Assembly (NCBI GenBank): GCA_937914815.1
Contig: CALDMI010000269.1
Span: 1 to 6,940 of the forward strand
Direction: 5' to 3'
DNA: 6,940 nt
Source: an uncultured Clostridia bacterium
GTDB lineage: Bacteria; Bacillota; Clostridia; Oscillospirales; CAG-272
Part shown: piece after piece, positions 1 through 6,606 of the stretch
Numbering within the stretch: position 1 is the stretch's first letter
Layout of the letters: every line of letters begins with the position of its first letter
The notes under the pieces: generated by a model
Told to the model about the DNA's origin: nothing
The model's input: only the letters and a program-made list of their open reading frames with translations
Database searches by the model: none
Translations under genes and position numbers: made by a program

Positions 1-302
1 GCGCAGAAGTCACTGAATGACTCATAGCCGTCGCTCTTCTCATAAAGGTCATAGAGCGTCTCGCCCGGGAGCTCAACTATCACCCACCGGTCGCCCGAAT
101 AGCTGTACCGCATGTATTCGGCGACGGCGGCGGACATGTACTGCCGGCGGAGCTCGTCGGTGTCGAGGCTCGTCTTTACGAGCTGACCGCCGGAGACACC
201 GTTCCCCGACAGGAGACCCGCAACGGCGCCGAACGTCATGCTGACAAGGAGCATAAGCGATATTATCACCGATGTCAGCACGCGGTTTGTGCGTTTTTTC
301 AT
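1..302 (-). CDS. Secreted protein, N-terminal part only (possible S8 subtilisin-like peptidase propeptide)
   Basis: The first 100 codons are visible; the rest lies beyond the left edge. The ATG at 302-300 is preceded five bases away by GGAGG (312-308), which fixes the start. The product begins MKKRTNRVLTSVIIS, then a hydrophobic stretch to about residue 29. This is a classical Sec signal peptide with no lipobox Cys, perhaps cut after the AVA at residues 27-29. After a short linker comes a segment with TDELRRQY and then WVIVELPGETLYDLYEKS (about residues 73-90). A signal peptide followed by a 'V-I-V-E-L-x-G-x-x-L' strand resembles the inhibitor/propeptide start of secreted S8 serine peptidases in Clostridia. 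The catalytic Asp, His and Ser would lie outside the window, so the family call is inference from a short stretch. That the protein is exported is well supported. It is probably the last visible member of the operon, 72 bases after the preceding stop. Confidence 0.6.
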   Translation of the reverse strand, partial: MKKRTNRVLTSVIISLMLLVSMTFGAVAGLLSGNGVSGGQLVKTSLDTDELRRQYMSAAVAEYMRYSYSGDRWVIVELPGETLYDLYEKSDGYESFSDFC

Positions 303-307
303 ATTAT

Positions 308-312
308 CCTCC
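308..312 (-). promoter_or_regulatory. Ribosome binding site of the secreted-protein gene
   Basis: GGAGG on the minus strand, five bases before the ATG at 302. It lies about 16 bases downstream of the inverted repeat at 329-358, so a folded hairpin would sit beside the ribosome landing site without covering it. Confidence 0.8.
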
Positions 313-328
313 GATTATTGCTTTTCCG

Positions 329-358
329 TCTGCCACACCGCCGCGGCGGCGTGGCAGA
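329..358 (-). repeat. 30-base GC-rich inverted repeat (intercistronic hairpin)
   Basis: The two 15-base arms are complementary at every position except one (337 with 350). On the plus strand that pair is A opposite C, a mismatch. In RNA made from the minus strand it is G opposite U, which pairs. The arms begin TCTGCCAC and the centre is CCGCCGCGGCGG, so the hairpin would have a long stem and a minimal loop. It sits between the TAA at 377-375 and the GGAGG at 312-308. No run of U follows on either strand, so it does not look like an intrinsic terminator. An intercistronic hairpin affecting mRNA stability or partial read-through, or a dispersed palindromic element, are the likely alternatives. 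The structure is seen; the role is inferred. Confidence 0.75.
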
Positions 359-374
359 ATTTCATTGGATGTGG

Positions 375-3300
375 TTACTGTTCTGCGGAGATTCTGTTAC
401 ATTCTCCTCTGTAATACTCTGTCATTTCCGCGAAGTATTCATCGAATATTGCCTGCTCCTCCGTCGTGAGGGTCTGATACCCGCTCTCGCTGTCCGACTC
501 AAAGGAGTACCATGTCTCAAGGAGAATCTCCTTCACGGTCATGACGCTTCCGTCCTCAAGGGTTACGGTAGCGGTCGGGTCCTGAAGATATGTGTAGTGG
601 TAAACCTCGACGAGCATAAGAGTGTATGCAAGCGTCGGTACCTTTGTATCGGGGTAGGTATTGCTGAGGTAGAGCACGGTTCCGTAATAGTAGAGCTGCT
701 CGGAATCAAGACCGTAAAGCAGGTACTTCTCGTAGGTTGAGAGTGCCCGGAACTCGCGCATCATCTCAACGAGAGATGCGGAGCTGAAATCAAAGTCTCC
801 GCCGACCATTCCGGAGAAGGACGGGTACTTCAGTACCACAGCCGACCAGAAGTAATCCGCATACTTCGAGAGGAACTTACGGAGATTTACGGTATTCTCG
901 TTTGCATAGTTATCCTCGCCGACGCCGAGCATGAGAAGGTATCTCTTGTAGGTCCCCTCCGCCTCGTAAACCGAATTGAAGAGCGGGAGACCCGCGTCAG
1001 TGCCGGTCGGCTCGTAGTAGAACGCGCGGAGCACATCCTCGTCGCCGCAGTTGAGTATCTCGTCTATGTATGCGCGCACACGCTCGTAAGAGGCGAGATA
1101 TGCAAGGTAGAGCGGTATCGACTGTCCGGTGATCTCGGCGATATAGCCGTCAATGAAGAGCTCGGCGCTCGATGTCATTGAGAGCTCCTGCGAGAGCTTA
1201 TCGAAGAGCTCACGGTACTTTGCGTCAAGGGTTATCTGCTTGAAGGTTGCCGTAGTATTGCCGTCGTCGTCTGTCGTGACGGTGAACATTGCAAGGAGAT
1301 TCTTGTACTTATCCATTGCAAAGCCGAGGTTGTCGTCGACCTTCGTGCGGTCGGTCGCGGAAAGCGCGGCATACTTTGCAAGAGACTCGGTCATGAATTT
1401 GCCGAAGTTGTCCCAGTCGCCGTTTGCATAAGTTTCAACGGCTATCATGAGGTCCTCAAACACAAGCTGAATGTCGCTCTCGGTCGTAGCCTCTATATCG
1501 ATTCCGAGAACGTCATAGAAATGCGCATATATGAACGACGCAAACTCGGATGTGAGACCGACGCCGTCGTTCGGATAGAGCGCCATCGAGGGCAGGTGAT
1601 TTTCCGCATAGAGGTAATTTATCGCGGAGAGGAGCTTATACTGTCTGTTCGGGGTAAGCTCTATGAACGCGCGGAACATATCCGTGACTTTCGCCGTGAA
1701 GTCCGCCGTCAGAACGTAGCTCTCGTCATTGTCGACGTCGAGCCATATCTTGTGATAGGCTTTCAGAACCTCGAGAGACGCCTCGTCAAGCGCCGAGGAG
1801 CCGAGAAGGTCATAGTAGCCGCAGTCGCCCCACATCATCTGCAGGACAACGCCGTAGAACACGCGCTCGTAAAGCTCGTTGTACAGTCCGTCCTTGAGAT
1901 TAAGTATCTCGTTGCTCTTCTCCTGGACGTCGTCATAGAGAATGAAGAAGTAGGTGCTCTCCATGATAAGCGGGTACTCACCGCTGTCTCCGGAGTAATT
2001 CTGCTTTGCGCTCGCCATGAAGTTCTGCATGAGCTGTGCCATTGCGGCGGCGGAGTAGAGCTCGTTCATAACGCCGGGGAGATAGAACTCTGTGAGCTTG
2101 TCTATCTTCTTATCCGCGGCGGCGGAGGCGGTGGCATCCGTGCCCTTGTACTCCGAGAAGTAGAAGCGGTAGAGGATCTCAAAGAGGTCCTTGTTTTCGC
2201 GCCAGTCGTTTACTATCTCGTATACCTCGCTCGTCGCCGTGTCGTTGAGGTATATCTCAAGAATTGCATTATAGGTATTGTCTATCGAGGTCTTGTAATC
2301 CGCGAGGTCGTCTGCCGTCCAGTCTGCCGGGACGGTGAGGAGATCCCCGAGGTTTATCATCTTGTCAAGAAGAGATGCGACCTTATTAAAATATGTGCTG
2401 TCGTAGATTACCGTCATGAGGTCGGCAACCGTGAGGGTAACATCGGTCATCTGACCGTAGTCATCCTCTGCCTTCGCCCCCTTATATATGACCGTCTCGC
2501 CGCAGCGGGCGGTGAGCTTCGCATTTTTTAGGAGCGAGCCGTAGGAGAGGACGAGCTTAGTATCGTCGTCCTCCGCCGCGCGGAGCTTTTCAAGTCCGGC
2601 TACCGCGTCGTCGCGGTTCACGCAGGTGTAGGTTATATCGCCGACGTCAATCTTGAAAACGTTTTCGTACGCACGGTTCACCGCCGCCGTCCATGCATTG
2701 TAGCCGTAGATTGCGGCGAGGCGGGCAACCGCCTCTATATCCGCGTCGGGCACCGCGGCGGCGTCCTTATCGGAGAGGGAGTACCAGAGGGAGAGGAGCT
2801 CCATTGCGCTCTTCCCCATTTCCTCGGTCGCGCCCTCGGGCAGGTACATCTTGTCGTCCTTCGTCGCCTCGTAATGCGACCAGTCGAGCGCGCGCATTGC
2901 CGCTGTCGCGTCATGTATCTTTGAGACATCGCTGTACTTTACGGTTATCTCGAAGGTCGCAAGCTCGCGCCCGCCGAAGATTACGCGTATCGTCTCCTTT
3001 ACCGACGGATTTTGCGCCGTGGCAAGGGTGGGATCAAAGCCCTCAAAGGTTATATCGGTGAGCTTTATATTGCGGGTGGTCTTGCCGTCCGCGTTTTTCA
3101 GGGTGAGCGACGCGCCGGTGGAGTCAAGCTCCGTCTCATGGCTGCCGTACTCGGTCTTTCTCGGCTGTCTGAACGTGACGCCGGGGGTAAGAACCGAGAC
3201 GGTTATATCGCCCTCGTAGTCGACGCCCGCATCGCGGCAGGTGACATGGAGGGTGAGCGCATCCTTTGCAGACGATGAGTCAAACCCTGTGACGGTCACT

Positions 3301-3719
3301 CCCTCGTCCCCTGCGGATATGGTGAATGAGGTTCCGTCATTCTTTGTGACCCGCATACGGAGCGCGACTGCGTCCATACTCTCGCCGAGGAAGTAGATGT
3401 ACTGCTCCGCCGTCCGTATTCTCGGAACGACGGTTACTGTCATCTCGGCTTTTGCGCCCTTGTAGGTGAAGGTGAGCGTCTGCTCTCCCTCCTTATCCTT
3501 GTCATAGCCCTCGACCGTGACATCCTCCGATGTCATGGGGACGGACTCGCCGTCCGCTGACAGGCTGCCGCCCGAGAGATTAAGCTCGCTGCCGAGCACA
3601 TAGGTGCGCTGCGGCTCCTTCTCCACTTTAAGTTCCTTTACCGAGCCGCAGGAGACGGCAAAGGCAAGGAGGGAGAGAATGAGAAGGCATACGAGCAATG
3701 ATGAAATTCTTTTTCTCAT
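375..3719 (-). CDS. Large lipoprotein: three Ig-like (Big_3-type) domains plus an ~845-residue helical region of unknown family
   Basis: 1114 residues, with ATG at 3719 and TAA at 377-375. Residues 1-24 form a lipoprotein signal peptide: MRKR, a Leu-rich core, and a lipobox AVSC with the lipidated Cys at 24. Export, lipidation and anchoring to the outer face of the membrane are therefore expected. Three tandem beta-rich units follow at about 28-99, 102-177 and 182-262. Each carries the 'V-x-G-[FY]-D' turn (VEGYD, VTGFD, FEGFD) and ends in an alternating TVTV-like strand, as in bacterial Ig-like Big_3 domains. From about 268 to the end the sequence is acidic, rich in Tyr/Phe/Leu/Ala and predicted by eye to be mostly helical. 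It shows no transmembrane segment, sorting signal or catalytic motif that I recognise. A degenerate element (aromatic/Leu, two or three residues, L-[ST], polar, [KRE], then a hydrophobic helix) recurs near 306, 681, 775, 986 and 1080, hinting at diverged helical repeats. The gene lies 34 bases after the LRR lipoprotein gene, so the two are probably co-transcribed. A role in surface binding or assembly is plausible, but the function is unknown. Confidence 0.9.
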   Translation of the reverse strand: MRKRISSLLVCLLILSLLAFAVSCGSVKELKVEKEPQRTYVLGSELNLSGGSLSADGESVPMTSEDVTVEGYDKDKEGEQTLTFTYKGAKAEMTVTVVPRIRTAEQYIYFLGESMDAVALRMRVTKNDGTSFTISAGDEGVTVTGFDSSSAKDALTLHVTCRDAGVDYEGDITVSVLTPGVTFRQPRKTEYGSHETELDSTGASLTLKNADGKTTRNIKLTDITFEGFDPTLATAQNPSVKETIRVIFGGRELATFEITVKYSDVSKIHDATAAMRALDWSHYEATKDDKMYLPEGATEEMGKSAMELLSLWYSLSDKDAAAVPDADIEAVARLAAIYGYNAWTAAVNRAYENVFKIDVGDITYTCVNRDDAVAGLEKLRAAEDDDTKLVLSYGSLLKNAKLTARCGETVIYKGAKAEDDYGQMTDVTLTVADLMTVIYDSTYFNKVASLLDKMINLGDLLTVPADWTADDLADYKTSIDNTYNAILEIYLNDTATSEVYEIVNDWRENKDLFEILYRFYFSEYKGTDATASAAADKKIDKLTEFYLPGVMNELYSAAAMAQLMQNFMASAKQNYSGDSGEYPLIMESTYFFILYDDVQEKSNEILNLKDGLYNELYERVFYGVVLQMMWGDCGYYDLLGSSALDEASLEVLKAYHKIWLDVDNDESYVLTADFTAKVTDMFRAFIELTPNRQYKLLSAINYLYAENHLPSMALYPNDGVGLTSEFASFIYAHFYDVLGIDIEATTESDIQLVFEDLMIAVETYANGDWDNFGKFMTESLAKYAALSATDRTKVDDNLGFAMDKYKNLLAMFTVTTDDDGNTTATFKQITLDAKYRELFDKLSQELSMTSSAELFIDGYIAEITGQSIPLYLAYLASYERVRAYIDEILNCGDEDVLRAFYYEPTGTDAGLPLFNSVYEAEGTYKRYLLMLGVGEDNYANENTVNLRKFLSKYADYFWSAVVLKYPSFSGMVGGDFDFSSASLVEMMREFRALSTYEKYLLYGLDSEQLYYYGTVLYLSNTYPDTKVPTLAYTLMLVEVYHYTYLQDPTATVTLEDGSVMTVKEILLETWYSFESDSESGYQTLTTEEQAIFDEYFAEMTEYYRGECNRISAEQ

Positions 3720-3727
3720 TTTTATAT

Positions 3728-3733
3728 TCCTTT
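3728..3733 (-). promoter_or_regulatory. Ribosome binding site of the Ig-domain lipoprotein gene
   Basis: AAAGGA on the minus strand, followed by eight bases (ATATAAAA) before the ATG at 3719. It is weaker and further from its start than the GGAGG sites of the two genes either side. It lies inside the 34-base gap after the LRR gene's stop, consistent with translation from a shared message. Confidence 0.65.
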
Positions 3734-3753
3734 CGGTTTATGGAAGTGCCGGG

Positions 3754-6576
3754 TCATCCGGCGGGTGTGTAAACTGCGTAAAGTACGGTTCCGTCCGCGG
3801 CGTCCGTCACTGTCGCCGAGGTGTAGACCGCGTCGCCGCCGGGCTCCGTCGCCCAGCCTGCAAAGACATATCCGTCTGCCGACGGGTCGGAGAGGCGGTA
3901 GGTACCGTCAAGGTTTTCCGCCGTGTCCTTTGAGTAGGTGAAAGACACTACCCTGTCCCCCTCGTATTTCACTCCGTATACCGCCGGGCGGTAGGAGGAG
4001 TTCCACCGGGAGTCAAAGCCCGCGGGGAGAGTGGTGCTCTCTATATAGAGCGTGAGTCCGCGACAGCCGTAGAAGGCATGTGCCCCTACATTACCGAGCG
4101 TCTCCGGGATTATCACGGAGGTGAGCCCCGTGCACCCGCGGAACGCCTGCGTTCCTATTCTGTCAAGGCTCGCCGGGATTTTCAGTGATGTAAGCGCCGT
4201 ACAGCCGAGGAAAGCCGAGTTCCCTATTCTTATCGTCCCGCCGAGGTCAAGGGACGCAAGAGCTGTGCAGCGGTAGAACGCGTAATTTCCTATATCGGTA
4301 AGCGTCGCGGGGAGGTGCGCCGCGGTGAGAGCCGTGCACCCGTAGAACGCCTTATCTCCTATTGTTTTTAGTCCGTCGGAGAATGTGACGCCCGCAAGTG
4401 CGGTACACTTATAGAACGCCTTTTCGCCTATCTCCGAGAGAGAATATCCGAGGGTCACCTCACGGAGCGAGAGCATACCGGAGAACGCCTGTTTTCCGAT
4501 ACTCACGGTCCCGGAGCCTATGACGAGTATATCTATACCGCCGTTCTTCTGCTCTCCGCTCTCATCCGTATATGTGTATGTACATCCGTAGAAGGCATAA
4601 TCGCCTATCTCACGCACCGATGACGGAACCGTAAGGGTGTTATCTCCGCTCTCGCTCCCCTCGGAGACGAGGCGGCACTTGTAGAACGCCGACCTGCCTA
4701 TGCGGGAGACGCTCTCGGGGAGGGCGGGCATCTCAAGCGATGTACAGCCGTAGAAGAGGTAATCCGGAATTTCGGTGAGCCCCTGCGGCAGTGTCGCCGC
4801 GGTCAGCCCCTCGCACTTATAGAACGCCGATCTTCCTATAAATTTTACGCTGTCTGGTATCACGACGGAGGATATTCCCTTGCAGGCGTTGAACGCGTAG
4901 TCGGCTATTCCGACCGTCCCGTCCTCGATTGCCACGGCGCCGTATGCCCCGTCGCTCCTGCAGTCTACTATCCAGTTTCCGGCGTAAACCTCGCGGGAAG
5001 AATTTTTGTATATCGCCGAGTCACGGAAGGCATGCGAGCCTATTTTCGTTACCGTCGGGGGGATTATCACAGAGGAGAGGGATGTGCAGGCTCCGAATGC
5101 GTAATCGCCTATCCTTGTAAGCGAGCTGTCGCCGAGGGTCGTGCCGGTGTAGTCACCGAGGAAGAGACCCGAGAGGGCGGAACAGCCTATGAACGCCTCA
5201 TTCCCTATTTCGAGAACGCCGGAGCCGATTATTACGCCGGTCAGCTTCCCGCAGTTTGAGAACGCGCTCTTTCCTATATAACGAAGACTCTTCGGCAGGG
5301 TCAGTATATCATCGAACTCCTCGCATTTATAGAGCGCGAAATCGGCTATTCCGACTGTCCCGTCGGCTATCGTCTGTCCTCTCATTTTCCCACTCTTGCT
5401 CCCGAGGAACCAGCCACCGACATATACCGTGTCGTCCGTGCCCTCTGCGGTAAAGAAGAGAGTATCGCGGAAGGCGTACTGCCCGAGAGATGTAAGAGAT
5501 GCGCTCATGTGCCACACGCTCCCGAGGGAGGTGCAGCCGTCAAAGGCAAAGTCGCCTATCGAAAGGACCGCGTCGCCCATCGATATCTCGGTAAGGGCGG
5601 TACAGCCCGCGAGAGCGTAGCTCCCTATCTCCGTGACCCCGTCACCGACGGTTACGGAGGTTATCGCGGTACAGCCGCGGAAGAGATTTGCGGGATAGGT
5701 CGTCACTCCGGTGCCGACCGATATATCCGAGAGACGGGTACAACGGGCGAATGTCGAGTCGCCGAGAGTGGTGACCCCGTCGGGCACCGCTATTTTCGTG
5801 AGTGTCTCACAGCCCTCGAATGCCGACTCTCCGATAGTCTTTACTCCGGAGCCTATCGTAACCGACGTGAGCTTTCTGCAATACTGGAATGTGCGGGCGG
5901 AGATCTCCGCGACGCCCTCCGGAATTACAATACCGGAGGCGAGCACACGGCAACTCTGGAATGCCCCCTCGCCTATCGATGTAAGGCTCTCCGGCAGATT
6001 TATTCTTTCAAGGTAAGAGCAGTTGGCGAAAGCCATGCTTCCTATATACTTTATGTTTTCTCCGAGAGTTACCGTTGTTACGGCACTCTTATTATAGAAC
6101 GCCCGGTCGGCTATCCCGATAACCGGGAGTCCGCGGTAATTGTCGGGGACGGTTATATCCCCGGTGGCAGATCCCATGCCGGTGACCTCAAAGGAGTCAC
6201 CCGCGGAGGTAATGGCGAACACGAGCCCGCACTCTGCCTCCCGCTCGAATGTGACCTTCTCCGACCAGCCGGAGTCACCTGCGTCACCGTCGCTCCCCGC
6301 CACTGCCCTTACGCGCGCGGTGTACTTACCGGGCTCGAGCCGCTCAAGAGAATATGTATTTTTTCCGGAATCCATCTCTGCCCTGCCGCCGTCGCCGTCT
6401 ATCTCGACGGTGTAGAACGCGGCTCCGCTCACCGCTCTCCACGAGAGGGTCAGCGTCACGGGGTCGACGCGGACATCCGCGGGCACCCGCAGGGAATCCC
6501 CGCCGCAGCCCGTCACACCGAGGACGGTGAATACGAGCGCAAGGCAGACAAGAAATCCGAGTATTGTTTTTTTCAT
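3754..6576 (-). CDS. BspA-like leucine-rich-repeat lipoprotein with FN3-like domain and C-terminal Listeria-Bacteroides repeat
   Basis: 940 residues from the ATG at 6576 to the TGA at 3756-3754. An in-frame TTG at 6594 would add six residues (MRKEDP), but AAAGGAGG at 6589-6582 is ideally placed for the ATG and would be inside that extension, so the ATG is chosen. Residues 1-24 are a lipoprotein signal peptide with lipobox VTGC and Cys24, so the protein should be anchored on the outer membrane face. About 29-112 is a fibronectin type III-like domain (LTLSWRAVSGAAFYTVEI near 42-59, then a YTARVRAVAG strand). About 147-843 holds some 27 BspA/TpLRR (LRR_5) units of roughly 23 residues, built on 'L-x-x-I-x-[IL]-P-x-x-[VL]-x-x-I-G-x-x-A-F-x-x-C-x-x-L'. 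About 876-937 is a Listeria-Bacteroides (Flg_new) repeat containing GYVFAGWATEPGGDAVY. Known relatives act in adhesion or protein binding at the cell surface; no enzyme motif is seen. The gene follows the upstream membrane-protein gene by 30 bases, so an operon is likely. The partner is unknown. Confidence 0.95.
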   Translation of the reverse strand: MKKTILGFLVCLALVFTVLGVTGCGGDSLRVPADVRVDPVTLTLSWRAVSGAAFYTVEIDGDGGRAEMDSGKNTYSLERLEPGKYTARVRAVAGSDGDAGDSGWSEKVTFEREAECGLVFAITSAGDSFEVTGMGSATGDITVPDNYRGLPVIGIADRAFYNKSAVTTVTLGENIKYIGSMAFANCSYLERINLPESLTSIGEGAFQSCRVLASGIVIPEGVAEISARTFQYCRKLTSVTIGSGVKTIGESAFEGCETLTKIAVPDGVTTLGDSTFARCTRLSDISVGTGVTTYPANLFRGCTAITSVTVGDGVTEIGSYALAGCTALTEISMGDAVLSIGDFAFDGCTSLGSVWHMSASLTSLGQYAFRDTLFFTAEGTDDTVYVGGWFLGSKSGKMRGQTIADGTVGIADFALYKCEEFDDILTLPKSLRYIGKSAFSNCGKLTGVIIGSGVLEIGNEAFIGCSALSGLFLGDYTGTTLGDSSLTRIGDYAFGACTSLSSVIIPPTVTKIGSHAFRDSAIYKNSSREVYAGNWIVDCRSDGAYGAVAIEDGTVGIADYAFNACKGISSVVIPDSVKFIGRSAFYKCEGLTAATLPQGLTEIPDYLFYGCTSLEMPALPESVSRIGRSAFYKCRLVSEGSESGDNTLTVPSSVREIGDYAFYGCTYTYTDESGEQKNGGIDILVIGSGTVSIGKQAFSGMLSLREVTLGYSLSEIGEKAFYKCTALAGVTFSDGLKTIGDKAFYGCTALTAAHLPATLTDIGNYAFYRCTALASLDLGGTIRIGNSAFLGCTALTSLKIPASLDRIGTQAFRGCTGLTSVIIPETLGNVGAHAFYGCRGLTLYIESTTLPAGFDSRWNSSYRPAVYGVKYEGDRVVSFTYSKDTAENLDGTYRLSDPSADGYVFAGWATEPGGDAVYTSATVTDAADGTVLYAVYTPAG
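4047..6138 (-). repeat. Tandem LRR_5 (BspA/TpLRR) repeat tract, about 27 units
   Basis: This is the coding tract for residues ~147-843 of the LRR lipoprotein. I counted 27 occurrences of the hallmark 'I-[GA]-x-x-[AT]-[FL]' step. Most are followed by x-x-C-x-x-L, and typical spacing is about 69 bases. At the DNA level, GCCTAT and TAGAACGCC on the plus strand recur because Ile-Gly is usually ATA-GGN and Ala-Phe-Tyr is GCGTTCTA-. Two insertions break the period: residues ~368-412 and ~516-559, each carrying a V-Y-[VA]-G-[GN]-W element and ending in DGTVGIAD. Confidence 0.9.
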
Positions 6577-6581
6577 CGGGT

Positions 6582-6589
6582 CCTCCTTT
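6582..6589 (-). promoter_or_regulatory. Ribosome binding site of the LRR lipoprotein gene (decides the start)
   Basis: AAAGGAGG on the minus strand ends five bases (ACCCG) before the ATG at 6576. It lies inside the upstream in-frame TTG reading, which argues that translation starts at the ATG followed by KKTILGF rather than at the TTG. Confidence 0.85.
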
Positions 6590-6606
6590 CGCAAAAGGAA
6601 CTTCGG

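Noticed and set aside
329..358. Rho-independent terminator
   Set aside because: The hairpin is strong, but the minus-strand sequence after it is CGGAAAAGC and the plus-strand sequence is ATTTCATT. Neither is a U-tract.
303..374. Internal promoter for the secreted-protein gene
   Set aside because: No credible -35/-10 pair is visible on the minus strand. The AT-rich stretches are short and overlap the ribosome binding site and start.
318..740. Plus-strand open frame of 140 codons, and other plus-strand frames between 17 and 6790
   Set aside because: They overlap minus-strand genes that have signal peptides, domains and ribosome binding sites. The products are Arg/Ser/Pro-rich or resemble nothing known.
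1521..2531. Long open frame of 336 codons on the plus strand
   Set aside because: It lies entirely antisense to the well-supported Ig/helical lipoprotein gene. Its product has runs such as GGGGGGIRALV and Val/Arg/Glu-rich low complexity typical of a complementary-strand shadow, and no convincing ribosome binding site or domain.
4047..6138. CRISPR-like or noncoding tandem repeat array
   Set aside because: The ~69-base period is explained by 23-residue leucine-rich repeats in one uninterrupted frame, and the units vary as coding repeats do.
6567..6574. Run of A after the LRR gene's start codon as a phase-variation tract
   Set aside because: The run is only seven A from two Lys codons and a Thr codon, which is normal at lipoprotein starts and too short to claim slippage.
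6577..6594. TTG start of the LRR lipoprotein at 6594
   Set aside because: It would add MRKEDP before a complete lipoprotein signal peptide and would place the strong AAAGGAGG inside the coding sequence. The ATG at 6576 is correctly spaced from that site.
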